Positions 44,567-53,881 of a DNA stretch of 64,000 bases are shown here, in pieces. Origin of the DNA: an uncultured Tateyamaria sp. Lineage in GTDB: Bacteria; Pseudomonadota; Alphaproteobacteria; Rhodobacterales; Rhodobacteraceae. Numbering within the stretch: the first letter of the stretch is position 1; the number at the start of each line of letters is the position of its first letter. The stretch lies in contig NZ_CANNCF010000001.1 in NCBI RefSeq assembly GCF_947503045.1, positions 744,001-808,000 on the forward strand, read 5' to 3'. The translations under genes and the position numbers were made by a program. The notes under the pieces are model-generated. The model had not been told where the DNA came from. It searched no databases and saw only the letters and a list, made by a program, of their open reading frames with translations.

Positions 44567-45290
44567 GAAGGCAGGCGGCAGCGACGACCTGCCTGCTCTT
44601 GTGGTCGCGGCCCTGCCTGCCATCGACAGTGACGCCCTGCGCAGCCCCGATGATCCGGGCCATCCCCCACGTATCCTTTTGCTTTATGGCTCTCTGCGCG
44701 GGGAGAGCTATTCGCGCCGCGCCGCCGAAGAGGCCGCGCGCATACTGCGCCATCTGGGATGCGAGACGCGGATCTACGACCCCACAGGCCTGCCGCAGGT
44801 CGACACCGATGACGGGAGCCATCCGAAAGTGGCCGAATTGCGCAATCTGGCCATCTGGGCCGAAGGCATGGTCTGGTCCAGCCCCGAGCGCCACGGCGCG
44901 ATGACGGGTCTGATGAAAAGCCAGATCGACTGGCTGCCCCTGTCGATGCACGGTGGCATCCGGCCCACCCAGGGCAAGACGCTGGCGGTGATGCAGGTCT
45001 CGGGCGGGTCGCAAAGTTTCAATGCGGTCAACCAGATGCGCATTCTGGGGCGCTGGATGCGGATGGTCACGATCCCCAATCAGTCCAGCATCCCCAAGGC
45101 GTGGCTTGAGTTCAAGAACGGCCGCCTGCCCGAGGGTGCGTTTTATGCCCGCGTGGTGGATGTGATGGAAGAGCTGGTCAAGTTCACATGGATGGTGCGG
45201 GGCCGCTCGGATTATCTGGTGGATCGCTATTCCGAACGGGTCGAAAGCGTCGAAGCCGTGCACCGCCGGGTGTCCCAAAAGGACACATAG
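44559..45290 (+). CDS. arsH: ArsH-type NADPH-dependent FMN reductase
   Basis: The 243-residue flavodoxin-fold oxidoreductase has the ArsH signature: [20 protein letters not shown] (FMN phosphate loop), [20 protein letters not shown] and [20 protein letters not shown]. ArsH proteins oxidise trivalent organoarsenicals or act as quinone reductases. No arsR, arsC or arsB lies in the window, so an arsenic role is uncertain. The start is GTG at 44559, overlapping the preceding hypothetical gene by 8 bp. Confidence 0.87.
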   Translation: MAEKAGGSDDLPALVVAALPAIDSDALRSPDDPGHPPRILLLYGSLRGESYSRRAAEEAARILRHLGCETRIYDPTGLPQVDTDDGSHPKVAELRNLAIWAEGMVWSSPERHGAMTGLMKSQIDWLPLSMHGGIRPTQGKTLAVMQVSGGSQSFNAVNQMRILGRWMRMVTIPNQSSIPKAWLEFKNGRLPEGAFYARVVDVMEELVKFTWMVRGRSDYLVDRYSERVESVEAVHRRVSQKDT

Positions 45291-45308
45291 CGCCGCCGCG
45301 CGGGACTG

Positions 45309-45331
45309 TTTTTGCGCCTCATGCGCAAAAA
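45309..45331. repeat. Perfect inverted repeat after arsH
   Basis: TTTTTGCGC (45309-45317) pairs with GCGCAAAAA (45323-45331) over a CTCAT loop. The T-run is within the stem, so the element could work as a bidirectional terminator. It starts 19 bp after the arsH stop. Confidence 0.5.
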
Positions 45332-45465
45332 GGCGCCCACCCGCCGACCCGATCCGCGTTGTTTTTCGACCCCGTGTGCCGCGCCGCCTATCCCCTCACG
45401 TCAATGCGCCTTGCCTGTCAGGTTGATCACGGTGCACTCTGCCCAAGGTTACGGGGACTTGAGAC

Positions 45466-47400
45466 GTGAACGCTGAGACGAGCAATGCCGAACTGATCGG
45501 CCTTTTGCGCGATATTGATGGATTTGGCGCGTTGGAGCCGGATATTCTGGATCGAATGGCCCGGACAGCGGACTATCGCGATCTGACCCGGGGCGATGTG
45601 CTGATCAAAGAGGGCGACGCCGCCAACACCCTGTTCATCGTGCTGCGCGGGCGCTTTACCGTGTTGCGCGCGGGCCGCGCCATCGCCGAAATCCCCAAGG
45701 GCGAACCGATTGGGGAGCTCGCCTTTTTCGCCGGGGGCACGCGCACCGCCACGGTGGTGGCCGCGCGCGACAGTGCGGTGATGTGTCTGAGCCGCGCGGC
45801 CTATGACGGGCTGGCCGCCCATACCCCGGCCTTGGCCAATGGCATTCTCGCCGCCGTGTCCCAGCGACTGGCGCGCACGGTGCCTGCCACGCCGCATCTG
45901 CGCCCCGAATCCGGTCATGTCTGTGCAATGTTTCCAGGTGGCGCAAATGACGTCATCGACCCGGGTTTTGTGACCGGCATCCGCGTCGCCTTTGAGGGTG
46001 AGGCGCGCTGGCAGGTGATCGAGGCTGACGATTGCGACCCTGCCTTGCTTGAGGATAGGCGCGCGCTGGCCACGTGGCTGGACATGCAGGAGGCCACCCA
46101 TGGCAACCTGCTGCTGATCTGCACGGATCCCAAGGCCCAGCCTGTCTGGCAACAGGTCACCGCCAACAACAGCGACACCATCATGATTGTCGCCCCGAAA
46201 GAGGGCGAGTTCACCCCCGAGGATGGCCCGTCCCAGCTGGAGCGCGCGATCTTTGAGGCGACGTTGCCCGCCCATTTGCACGTGATCCTGCACCGCCCCA
46301 GCAGCGCGGACACGACGTCAAACACCCGCGCATGGCTGGATGGGCGTGCCGTGCGGTTGCACCATCATCTGGCGCTCGATTCCGAGGCAGATTTCGCCCG
46401 CATCGCCCGCTTTGTGCGGGGTGAGGCGATTGGCCTTGTGATGTGTGGCGGCGGGTCTTACGGGACCGCCCATCTGGCGGTGATCAAGGCGCTGAAGGAA
46501 CAAGGCTATACCTTTGATTTCGTGGGTGGAACCAGTGTCGGAGCAGCGATGGCCGGGGCGCTGGCGCTGGGTCTTGAGCCGGATGAGATCATGGAGCAAT
46601 GCGAGGAGATATTCCTGCGCTCCAAGGCGATGTCGCGCCTGACCGTGCCACTGTTTTCCCTGCTCGATCACAGCGTGCTCGATGCCGCATTCCGCAAGCA
46701 TTACGGGCTTGGCGATGTCGAGGACCTGCCACTGAACTTTTTCGCCGTCTCGACCAACCTGACCCACAACGATGTGAGCGTGATCCGCGAGGGGCCGCTC
46801 TGGCAGGCGATCCGGGCCAGCAGCGCGATTCCAGGCATCTTTCCGCCCTATCTGCGCGCCAATGGCGAGGTGCTGATCGACGGCGGGCTGATCGACAATG
46901 TGCCGATTGACGCGATGCGCGCGCTCAAGGCCGGGTCCAATGTGGTGCTGAATTTTGTGCCCGGCAAGCCGTGGACAGTTGAGGCCCGCTACGAGGATTA
47001 TCCGACCCGGCTGCAGACACTGACCAACCTGATGCGCCGCTCTGCGCAAGGCGCGGCGCGCCATCCCACCGCCTTTACGGTGCTGGCGCGCGCCATGGTG
47101 GTCAACGCGCGCAAATTGCTGCGCCAGATCAATGTGGGCGAGGATGTGCTGCTGAACATCTCGGTGCTGCGCGGCATGAGTTTCATGAACTGGAAGCGGG
47201 GTCGCGAGTTGTTCGACACCACCTATGCGCAGATTTCCGACATGCTGGGCGCCTTTCCGCAGGACGGCGACACCCATGCCGCGCGGCTGGCCCGTTTGCA
47301 CCGGGTGGCCGGGGCCCTGAATGCCACGATAGAGGAAAGCCCGGAGGAAGAGGCCCCGCTTCAGCCGCGCCGTTCGACGATCACCGACCCCACGGAATAG
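45466..47400 (+). CDS. Patatin-like phospholipase with cyclic-nucleotide-binding domain
   Basis: The 644-residue protein resembles eukaryotic neuropathy target esterase. Residues about 10-125 form a cNMP-binding domain, with GEPIGELAFFAGGTRTATVV as the phosphate-binding cassette. The patatin domain has GGGSYGTAHLAVIKAL (oxyanion), GGTSVGAAMAGAL (catalytic Ser) and IDGGLIDNVPI (catalytic Asp). It probably hydrolyses a phospholipid or lysophospholipid under cAMP or cGMP control. The start is GTG at 45466; the 3' end overlaps the convergent KAS III gene by 40 bp. Confidence 0.92.
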   Translation: MNAETSNAELIGLLRDIDGFGALEPDILDRMARTADYRDLTRGDVLIKEGDAANTLFIVLRGRFTVLRAGRAIAEIPKGEPIGELAFFAGGTRTATVVAARDSAVMCLSRAAYDGLAAHTPALANGILAAVSQRLARTVPATPHLRPESGHVCAMFPGGANDVIDPGFVTGIRVAFEGEARWQVIEADDCDPALLEDRRALATWLDMQEATHGNLLLICTDPKAQPVWQQVTANNSDTIMIVAPKEGEFTPEDGPSQLERAIFEATLPAHLHVILHRPSSADTTSNTRAWLDGRAVRLHHHLALDSEADFARIARFVRGEAIGLVMCGGGSYGTAHLAVIKALKEQGYTFDFVGGTSVGAAMAGALALGLEPDEIMEQCEEIFLRSKAMSRLTVPLFSLLDHSVLDAAFRKHYGLGDVEDLPLNFFAVSTNLTHNDVSVIREGPLWQAIRASSAIPGIFPPYLRANGEVLIDGGLIDNVPIDAMRALKAGSNVVLNFVPGKPWTVEARYEDYPTRLQTLTNLMRRSAQGAARHPTAFTVLARAMVVNARKLLRQINVGEDVLLNISVLRGMSFMNWKRGRELFDTTYAQISDMLGAFPQDGDTHAARLARLHRVAGALNATIEESPEEEAPLQPRRSTITDPTE

Positions 47401-48488
47401 CCCGCCCCAAACGAGCAGATGATGCCCAGATCGCCCACGCCAAGATCGTCAGAATTCTGCGAAAAGGCGATGATCGACCCGGCGGAGGAGGTGTTGGCGT
47501 AGTCCTGCAGAATGTTGGGTTGTTCGCCGGGGGCCGGGTTGCGGCCCAGCACCTTCTTGCCGATGAAATCGTTCATCGACTTGTTGGCCTGATGCAGCCA
47601 GAGCCGCTTGAGCTGATCCGCCTCGATCCCCTCGTCACCCATGTGGCCTGCGATATGCTGGCTGACCAGCGGCAGCACTTCCTTGAACACCTTGCGCCCG
47701 TTCTGCATGAACTGCATGTCGCGCCGATCCTTCATCCCATCGGGGCGCGAGCGGCGCAGATAGCCGTTGTTGTTGCGGATATTGTTGGAAAAATCGGTCG
47801 CGCAACGTGTTGATCTGATTTCGAAATAGGGGCCTTTTGCGTCCTCCGCCCGCTCGATCAGCGTGGCCGTGGCCACATCGCCAAAAATAAAGTGACAGTC
47901 CCGGTCGCGCCATTCCAGATGGGCCGAGCAAATCTCGGGGTTGACCACCAGCGCCGAGCGGATCGAGCCTGAGCGGACCATATCCGCCGCCGCCTGAATG
48001 CCGAAGGTCGCCGACGAACAGGCCACGTTCATGTCAAAGGCAAAGCCCTGAACGCCCAAGAGATCCTGTATTTCGATGGCCACCGCCGGGTAGGCCCGTT
48101 CGAGGTTCGAGGCCGCGCAGATCACCGCGCCCACGTCGGCGGCGGTTTTACCCGCCGCCGCCAGCGCCTTTTCAGCCGCATCCACGGCCATTTCGGCCAT
48201 GATCGACGGTTCATCGTCGCTGCGCTGTCGCAGCAGCGGGTGCATGACGGCCGGGTCCAGAATGCCGTCCTTGTCCATCACATAGCGCCGCTCGATGCCC
48301 GAGGCCTTGAGGATGAACTCCTCGGACGAATGCGCCTTGGCCTCCACCTCTCCGGCGGCGATGGCGTCGGCGTTTTCGGCGTTGAACCGGTCGGCATAGG
48401 CGTTGAAGGCCACAACCAGTTCGGCGTTCGAAATCGACAGCTCTGGCGTGAAGACGCCGGTTCCGGTGATGGCAGGAGTGAATGTCAC
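47361..48488 (-). CDS. Beta-ketoacyl-ACP synthase III-like enzyme
   Basis: The 375-residue thiolase-fold enzyme has the catalytic Cys in NVACSSATFGIQ, the His in LWLHQANKSMNDF and the Asn in DYANTSSAGSIIAFS. It is longer than housekeeping FabH (about 320), because of an insertion after the first 50 residues, so it may condense a different acyl unit. No other fatty-acid gene is next to it. It ends in a 40-bp overlap with the convergent patatin gene. The ATG at 48488 is the start. Confidence 0.87.
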   Translation of the reverse strand: MTFTPAITGTGVFTPELSISNAELVVAFNAYADRFNAENADAIAAGEVEAKAHSSEEFILKASGIERRYVMDKDGILDPAVMHPLLRQRSDDEPSIMAEMAVDAAEKALAAAGKTAADVGAVICAASNLERAYPAVAIEIQDLLGVQGFAFDMNVACSSATFGIQAAADMVRSGSIRSALVVNPEICSAHLEWRDRDCHFIFGDVATATLIERAEDAKGPYFEIRSTRCATDFSNNIRNNNGYLRRSRPDGMKDRRDMQFMQNGRKVFKEVLPLVSQHIAGHMGDEGIEADQLKRLWLHQANKSMNDFIGKKVLGRNPAPGEQPNILQDYANTSSAGSIIAFSQNSDDLGVGDLGIICSFGAGYSVGSVIVERRG

Positions 48489-48574
48489 GGGGTGGCCCCT
48501 TTGCGGGTGGTTTTTTCGTTGGCCAAACCTTAGAGGGGGCGGGTGGGGCTCGCAAGGGTCGCGCGGCGGGCCGC

Positions 48575-49663
48575 CTACACGCTATGACCGTTGCGGCGGC
48601 TGACTTCCAAAAGCGGGTCCCACAGGCTCGGTTCGGACAGGGGCTGCCGGCTATAGTCGGGAATGGCGGTGCCGATGTCGCGGGCGGCGGCGTGCAGGGC
48701 CTGCGCCTCGGTTTCATCCATGCCCGTCACGTAAACATGCCCGCTCACATGCTGCACGCCCGCCTCTTCGTGTTCGGGCGTCAGCAATCCACCTGGCACC
48801 ATCAGAATCGTGCCGGGGTCCACCTGGGCAAAGATGCGCGCCTCTAGATCGATCATGTGTTCGGTGGATTTGAGCGGGCGGTAAAAATAGATCGCGTCAT
48901 AGCTGGCATAATCCGAATAGGAAAAGGCATCGCCCTGGATCAGACTGCAGGCCTGAGCGCCCAGCGTCTCAAGCAGCTTTGTGCCAAAGGCGACGGTGCC
49001 TTCCTCGTATTCCAGTCCGTGGCAGGTTTCGAAACAGGTCTGGGCGGCCAGCACCTTGGTCCCACCACCGCTGCCCACGTCCAGAAACCGCAGGGCATGC
49101 GGTTTGCGCTGCGCCAGACACAGCCGGTACGCGGCCCAAAGCATCGCGGAAAACTGGGCCATCGGCAGGGGAATGTCGCGGTGCAGCCCGGCATCCTCGG
49201 CCTCGGGGCTTTGGGTGAATTCCTGCGGGTTGGCGACCTTGTGCAGGGCGTCGATGAACAGCGCGCTGATGTGATCCATCACGTCCGGTGCCGCGCCGGT
49301 AACGATCGGGTCGGCGAACAGCGGGCGCGCCTCGGGGTGCATCTGTTCCTCGATCAGGCGGTTGATGCCCGCCCATTCGCGCAGCTGGTTCTTCATGTCC
49401 TTGGCGGCGGAATTGAGATCCCGGATCGCGCGCCGCCCGCCGGGCGAGACCACGCGCGGATCGGAGGTGTCGCGCAGGATGTCCTTGACCAGCGTACGCA
49501 ACGCACTGTGGGACACGACCACGGCGCGCCACGACCGGCTCAGCTTGCTCGGATTGCGCGCCCGTGCAGGCGCGTCAAGCAACCGCGCCATGGATTTGAT
49601 ATCGTCGACCAGAACCCGTTCCAGCCGGTCCATTTTGGCAAAGCGTTTCTTGGGGTGCTGCAT
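48575..49663 (-). CDS. SAM-dependent methyltransferase domain protein
   Basis: The 362-residue protein has a helical N-terminal region (about 1-190) without a named domain. A C-terminal class I methyltransferase fold has the SAM loop FLDVGSGGGTKVLAAQ, and ASYDAIYFYRP is motif IV. The N-terminal part is basic and contains GGRRAIRDLNSAAKDMKNQL. It may methylate a small molecule or lipid; no partner reveals the substrate. The ATG at 49663 begins MQHPKKRFAKMDRLER. Confidence 0.75.
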   Translation of the reverse strand: MQHPKKRFAKMDRLERVLVDDIKSMARLLDAPARARNPSKLSRSWRAVVVSHSALRTLVKDILRDTSDPRVVSPGGRRAIRDLNSAAKDMKNQLREWAGINRLIEEQMHPEARPLFADPIVTGAAPDVMDHISALFIDALHKVANPQEFTQSPEAEDAGLHRDIPLPMAQFSAMLWAAYRLCLAQRKPHALRFLDVGSGGGTKVLAAQTCFETCHGLEYEEGTVAFGTKLLETLGAQACSLIQGDAFSYSDYASYDAIYFYRPLKSTEHMIDLEARIFAQVDPGTILMVPGGLLTPEHEEAGVQHVSGHVYVTGMDETEAQALHAAARDIGTAIPDYSRQPLSEPSLWDPLLEVSRRNGHSV

Positions 49664-49764
49664 GGATTGGGACTGTTACAGGCTTTGGCGGACAGGCCAA
49701 CAAAAATTGCGCGCGGCGAGGGCGTCATTTCCGACACCCGCGCCGCGCGCGTTCGCTTCAGGGC

Positions 49765-50532
49765 TTACAAAGAGGCGGTGATCCCGCCGTCCACATAGAG
49801 CGTGTGGCCATTCACAAAACTCGACGCCGCCGAGGACAGGAACACTGCCGCCCCGACCAATTCATCTACCTGACCCCAGCGCCCTGCCGGGGTGCGCTTT
49901 TCCAGCCAGGCCGAGAATTCCGGGTCCGCCACAAGGGCCGCGTTCAGAGGCGTGTCGAAATAGCCCGGCGCAATGGCGTTGCAGTTCAGCCCCAGCCGCG
50001 CCCAGTCGGTCGCCATGCCTTTGGTCAGGTTCGCAACCGCGCCCTTGGTGGCGGTGTAGGGAGCGATTCCGGGCCGGGCGAGGGCGGTCTGCACGCTTGC
50101 GATGTTGATGATCTTGCCCGCGCCGCGCTTGATCATGTGCCGCGCACAAGCCTGCCCGACATGGAATACCGAGGCCACGTTGGTCTGCAACAGGCGCTCA
50201 AACGCGTCTGCGGGGAAATCCTCCAGCGGGGTGCGGTGCTGCATGCCTGCATTGTTGATCAGGATGTCGATGGGGCCGGTGCTCTCTTCAAACCCGTCCA
50301 CGGCGGCGCGCACACCGTCGTGGTCCGTTGCATCAAAGGCCAGCGTTTGCGTGGTGATTCCCTGATCGCTCAGGGCCTTTGCTGCTGCGTCCAGCTTGGT
50401 CGTGTCCCGTCCGTTCAGAACAATCTCTGCCCCCGCGGCCCCCATGCCTGCCGCCAGCGCAAGACCGATTCCCTGCGACGAACCCGTGATCAGCGCGCGA
50501 GTCCCCGCGAGCGAGAAAAGTGTAGTGCTCAT
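49765..50532 (-). CDS. SDR-family dehydrogenase, gluconate 5-dehydrogenase-like
   Basis: The 255-residue short-chain dehydrogenase has the NAD(P) site ALITGSSQGIGLALA near residue 11. NNAG occurs in ILINNAGMQHRTPL, the catalytic Ser in IASVQTALA, and Tyr/Lys in PYTATKGAV. The order and spacing match gluconate 5-dehydrogenase (IdnO) proteins. It is divergent from the L-idonate dehydrogenase-like gene and shares the palindromic operator between them. The start is ATG 50532; longer frames are rejected. Confidence 0.88.
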   Translation of the reverse strand: MSTTLFSLAGTRALITGSSQGIGLALAAGMGAAGAEIVLNGRDTTKLDAAAKALSDQGITTQTLAFDATDHDGVRAAVDGFEESTGPIDILINNAGMQHRTPLEDFPADAFERLLQTNVASVFHVGQACARHMIKRGAGKIINIASVQTALARPGIAPYTATKGAVANLTKGMATDWARLGLNCNAIAPGYFDTPLNAALVADPEFSAWLEKRTPAGRWGQVDELVGAAVFLSSAASSFVNGHTLYVDGGITASL

Positions 50533-50558
50533 TATATTGAAGGCCTTTTTTTTATCTA

Positions 50559-50574
50559 ACGTTATCGGTAACGT
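50559..50574. promoter_or_regulatory. LacI-type operator between divergent dehydrogenase genes
   Basis: ACGTTA-TCGG-TAACGT (50559-50574) is a 6-4-6 palindrome like the sites of LacI/GntR-type gluconate and idonate repressors, whose centres read CCGG or similar. It lies 27 bp from the SDR start and 92 bp from the other start, so one repressor dimer could control both. The repressor gene is not in the window. Confidence 0.6.
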
Positions 50575-50665
50575 AAGTTGAGCAACAGATGGGGTCAACA
50601 GGTGCTTGTGCCTCGCCCTGTTCCTGCGCATGTTGCGCGCGCACCGTTTCGGGGGGATCCAGAAT

Positions 50666-51694
50666 ATGAAAGCGATAGTTGTCCACGCAGCGCAGGATTT
50701 GCGCGTCGAAGAACGCGATATGCCCGAGGTCGGACCCGGCCAGGTGCTGGTCAAAATGGCCGCCGGGGGCATTTGCGGATCTGACCTGCACTATTACCAG
50801 CATGGCGGTTTTGGCACCGTGCGCCTGCGCGAGCCGATGATTCTGGGCCACGAGGTCGCGGGCCATGTCGAGGCCATCGGCGCAGGTGTCGAAGGGCTGA
50901 ACCCTGCGCAACTGGTGGCAATCTCGCCCTCGCGTCCCTGCCTGGCCTGCGCCTATTGCCACGAAGGCACGCCGCAGCACTGCCTGAACATGCGCTTTTA
51001 CGGCTCCGCCATGCCGTTCCCCCACATTCAGGGTGCATTTCGCCAGTATATCGTGGCCGATGCCGCCCAATGCGTGCCCGCCGATGGGCTGAGTGCGGCC
51101 GAGGCGGCGGTGGCCGAACCCCTGTCCGTCTGCCTGCATGCGGCCAAGCAGGCCGGTGATCTGATGGGCAAACGGGTGCTGGTCACCGGCTGCGGACCCA
51201 TCGGGCAGCTCTGCGTGCTGGTGGCGCGCGCCGCCGGCGCAGTCGAGGTGGTGGCAACCGACCTTGCCCCCTTCACCCTGTCGATGGCCCAAAAGGTGGG
51301 CGCCTCGCGCGTGATCAACATGGCCGAAACGCCTGACGCGCTGGCGGATTATCGCGCTGACAAGGGCCATTTCGACGTCCATTTCGAATGCAGCGGTGCC
51401 GCGCCCGCATTGGCTGCCGCAATACCCGCCCTGCGCCCGCGCGCGGTGCTGGTGCAACTGGGCCTTGGCGGCGACATGACCCTGCCGGTGCAGGCAATGA
51501 CAGCCAAGGAAATCAGCTTTCGCGGCTCATTCCGCTTTCACGAGGAATTCCGCACGGCCGTGGCCATGATGCAGGGCGGCCAGATCGACGTGAAACCGCT
51601 GGTCACCCACAGCTTTCCGCTCGATCAGGCGGGCGCGGCCTTTGAGATGGCCGCCGACCGGTCTCAGGCGATCAAAGCGCAGATCGTGTTCTGA
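50666..51694 (+). CDS. L-idonate 5-dehydrogenase-like zinc alcohol dehydrogenase
   Basis: The 342-residue medium-chain dehydrogenase has the catalytic zinc Cys in GGICGSDLHYY and a structural-zinc cluster in RPCLACAYCHEGTPQHCLN. The NAD site is KRVLVTGCGPIGQLCVLVAR. The sequence resembles L-idonate 5-dehydrogenase (IdnD). The start is ATG 50666 (MKAIVVHAAQ). Its stop shares bases with the next gene start (TGATG), making it the first of a rightward operon. Confidence 0.89.
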   Translation: MKAIVVHAAQDLRVEERDMPEVGPGQVLVKMAAGGICGSDLHYYQHGGFGTVRLREPMILGHEVAGHVEAIGAGVEGLNPAQLVAISPSRPCLACAYCHEGTPQHCLNMRFYGSAMPFPHIQGAFRQYIVADAAQCVPADGLSAAEAAVAEPLSVCLHAAKQAGDLMGKRVLVTGCGPIGQLCVLVARAAGAVEVVATDLAPFTLSMAQKVGASRVINMAETPDALADYRADKGHFDVHFECSGAAPALAAAIPALRPRAVLVQLGLGGDMTLPVQAMTAKEISFRGSFRFHEEFRTAVAMMQGGQIDVKPLVTHSFPLDQAGAAFEMAADRSQAIKAQIVF

Positions 51695-52734
51695 TGGCCC
51701 GCTGCATCGCCAACCCGTTTCGAGGCACAGGCCTCACCCATCCGGACCTTGCAGATGTGCCATTTCCGAGCGTCGATGCTGCCGCCCCCCGCGCGCTGCT
51801 GGCGCGCTGTCCGCATGCGGGTATCACACCGCTCAGCGCGGCCCCGGCGCTGGCGGACGATCTGGGCGTTGGGCAGGTCCTGATCAAGGACGAACGCAGC
51901 CGTATGGGGCTTGGCAGCTTCAAGGCGCTGGGTGCGGCCTATGTCATCGCCTGCGATGCTGAACAGGGCGAGGCGCGCGGGCGCACCTATGTCACGGCAA
52001 GTGCAGGCAATCACGGGTTGTCGGTGGCGGCAGGCGCGGCAGCCTTTGGCGCGCAGGCAGTCATCTTTCTGGCCGACACCGTCCCCGAAAGCTTTGCCGA
52101 CCGCCTGCGTGACATTGGGGCCAAAGTGCCGCGCGCAGGCGCGGATTACGAGGCCAGCATGGCCGCCGCGATGAACCACGCCGAGGCCGAAGGTGCGGCA
52201 CTGCTCTCGGACAGTTCATGGGCCGGATACACCACCCGCCCGCACCAGTTGATGGAGGGCTATCTGGCCCTCATGGCCGAAGTGTTCGACCAGATCGACG
52301 CGCCCCCGACTCACCTGTTCCTGCAGGCCGGGGTGGGCGGTCTTGCCGGGGCGGCGGCGACCATCGCACGCGTCGCTTGGGGCAGCAGCACCCGCATCAT
52401 CGTGGTTGAACCCGAGGCCGCGCCCTGCCTGATCGCGAGCGTTGAGGCCGGTGCGCCGGTCGAAACCACCGGGCCCGCCTCGGCCATGGGGCGGCTCGAC
52501 TGCAAGGTGCCCTCGCTGATCGCGCTCAAGGGGTTGGCCCGGGATGCTGATGATTTCATGACCATTTCCGAGGCCGAAGGGGAGGCAGGCGCAACCCTCG
52601 CCGCCGCGCACGGCTTTGCCAGCACGCCCTCGGGTGCCGCGGGTCTGGCAGGGCTGGCCGCTGCAGAGGGCGCTTTTGGCCTCAGCGCAGAGGCGCGCGT
52701 CTTGCTGATCCTCTCCGAACGGGGCGAGGGGTGA
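51694..52734 (+). CDS. PLP-dependent ammonia-lyase, diaminopropionate/threonine type
   Basis: The 346-residue type II PLP enzyme has the PLP lysine in GSFKALGAAYV and the glycine-rich phosphate loop in SAGNHGLSVAAG. ITPLSAAPAL and EPEAAPCLIASVEAG match the diaminopropionate ammonia-lyase group, though it is shorter than the YgeX enzymes (about 400). It probably removes ammonia from a hydroxy- or diamino acid. It starts with ATG overlapping the previous stop and precedes the peptidase. Confidence 0.82.
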   Translation: MARCIANPFRGTGLTHPDLADVPFPSVDAAAPRALLARCPHAGITPLSAAPALADDLGVGQVLIKDERSRMGLGSFKALGAAYVIACDAEQGEARGRTYVTASAGNHGLSVAAGAAAFGAQAVIFLADTVPESFADRLRDIGAKVPRAGADYEASMAAAMNHAEAEGAALLSDSSWAGYTTRPHQLMEGYLALMAEVFDQIDAPPTHLFLQAGVGGLAGAAATIARVAWGSSTRIIVVEPEAAPCLIASVEAGAPVETTGPASAMGRLDCKVPSLIALKGLARDADDFMTISEAEGEAGATLAAAHGFASTPSGAAGLAGLAAAEGAFGLSAEARVLLILSERGEG

Positions 52735-53879
52735 GCCTGTTTCCCGCTGCCGAATTTGAGGCCCGCGTCGCGCGCGCCCAAGCCCTGATGGACGTAGCAA
52801 ACCTGGACGCCCTGCTGCTCACCACCGAGCCCGAAGTGCGCTATGTCACCGGCTACCTCACCCGGTTCTGGGAAAGTCCGACGCGGCCTTGGTTTGTGAT
52901 CGTACCTGCCACGGGCCAACCCATCGCCGTGATCCCGTCGATTGGTGCTCCGTTGATGGGTCAGACCTGGCTGACAGATATCCGCACATGGCGCAGCCCC
53001 GACTACAATGACGACGGCATATCACTGCTGGCCGATGCCTTGGGCGAAGCTGTGCCCAAAGGCGGTCGGATCGGCGTGCCCTCGGGGCCCGAAACCCACC
53101 TGCGCCTGCCGCTCGACAGTTGGGCCGCCCTGCAAGCGGCGCTGCCGGACCGCAGCTTTGGCGATGACGACGGCACCATGCGCCGCCTTCGGCTGATCAA
53201 ATCCGAGGCCGAGGTGGAAAAGATCGCCGCCGCCTGCGCCATCGCCGATGCCGCCTTTGCCCGCGTGCCCGACATCGCGCGCGTCGGCGCACCACTCAGC
53301 AACGTCTTTCGCGCCTTTCAGGGCCTGTGCCTTGAGGAAGGGGCCGACTGGGTGTCCTACCTCGCCGGGGGCGCGGGGCCGGGGGGCTATGGCGACATCA
53401 TCGCGCCTGCAACGGATACACCGCTGGCCACGGGCGATGTGCTGATGCTGGACACCGGCGTGGTGCGTGACGGATATTTCAGTGATTTTGACCGCAACTG
53501 GTCGCTCGGCCCTGCAGCACCCGAAACCGCAAGCGCCTATGCGCGCCTGATCGAAGCCTCTGACGCGGCCTTTGCCGCCGCCCGGCCCGGCGCGACGGCG
53601 GCGGATCTGTTTCACGCGATGGACAAGGTCCTGACCGGCGGCGCGGGCGGTTCGGATGCCGGACGCTATGGGCACGGGCTGGGCATGCAACTCACCGAAT
53701 GGCCCTCGCTCATCCCGGACGATCACACGGTGCTGGAACCGAGCATGGTGCTGACACTGGAACCGGGGCTTGAGCTTGGCGCAGGGCGGACACTGGTGCA
53801 TGAAGAAAACATCGTCATCACCCCAACCGGCGCGCGGTACCTGTCGACCCCCGCGCCGCGCAGCCTGCCGGAGATCTGA
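52731..53879 (+). CDS. M24-family peptidase/hydrolase
   Basis: The 382-residue pita-bread enzyme has all five metal ligands visible: LMLDTGVVRDG (Asp), FSDFDRNWS (Asp), GRYGHGLGMQLTEWP (His), LTLEPGLELG (Glu) and LVHEENIVIT (Glu). The N-terminal domain resembles creatinase/Xaa-Pro peptidases. Known relatives include aminopeptidase P and ectoine hydrolase, so a small N-acyl or amide compound is as likely as a dipeptide. The start overlaps the previous stop by 4 bp (GTGA). Confidence 0.85.
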   Translation: MSLFPAAEFEARVARAQALMDVANLDALLLTTEPEVRYVTGYLTRFWESPTRPWFVIVPATGQPIAVIPSIGAPLMGQTWLTDIRTWRSPDYNDDGISLLADALGEAVPKGGRIGVPSGPETHLRLPLDSWAALQAALPDRSFGDDDGTMRRLRLIKSEAEVEKIAAACAIADAAFARVPDIARVGAPLSNVFRAFQGLCLEEGADWVSYLAGGAGPGGYGDIIAPATDTPLATGDVLMLDTGVVRDGYFSDFDRNWSLGPAAPETASAYARLIEASDAAFAAARPGATAADLFHAMDKVLTGGAGGSDAGRYGHGLGMQLTEWPSLIPDDHTVLEPSMVLTLEPGLELGAGRTLVHEENIVITPTGARYLSTPAPRSLPEI

Positions 53880-53881
53880 GC

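Noticed and set aside
49765-50772. A longer start for the SDR dehydrogenase gene (335 codons)
   Set aside because: The extra 80 codons lie across the operator and the next gene's promoter and do not resemble an SDR; ATG 50532 starts at the usual place.
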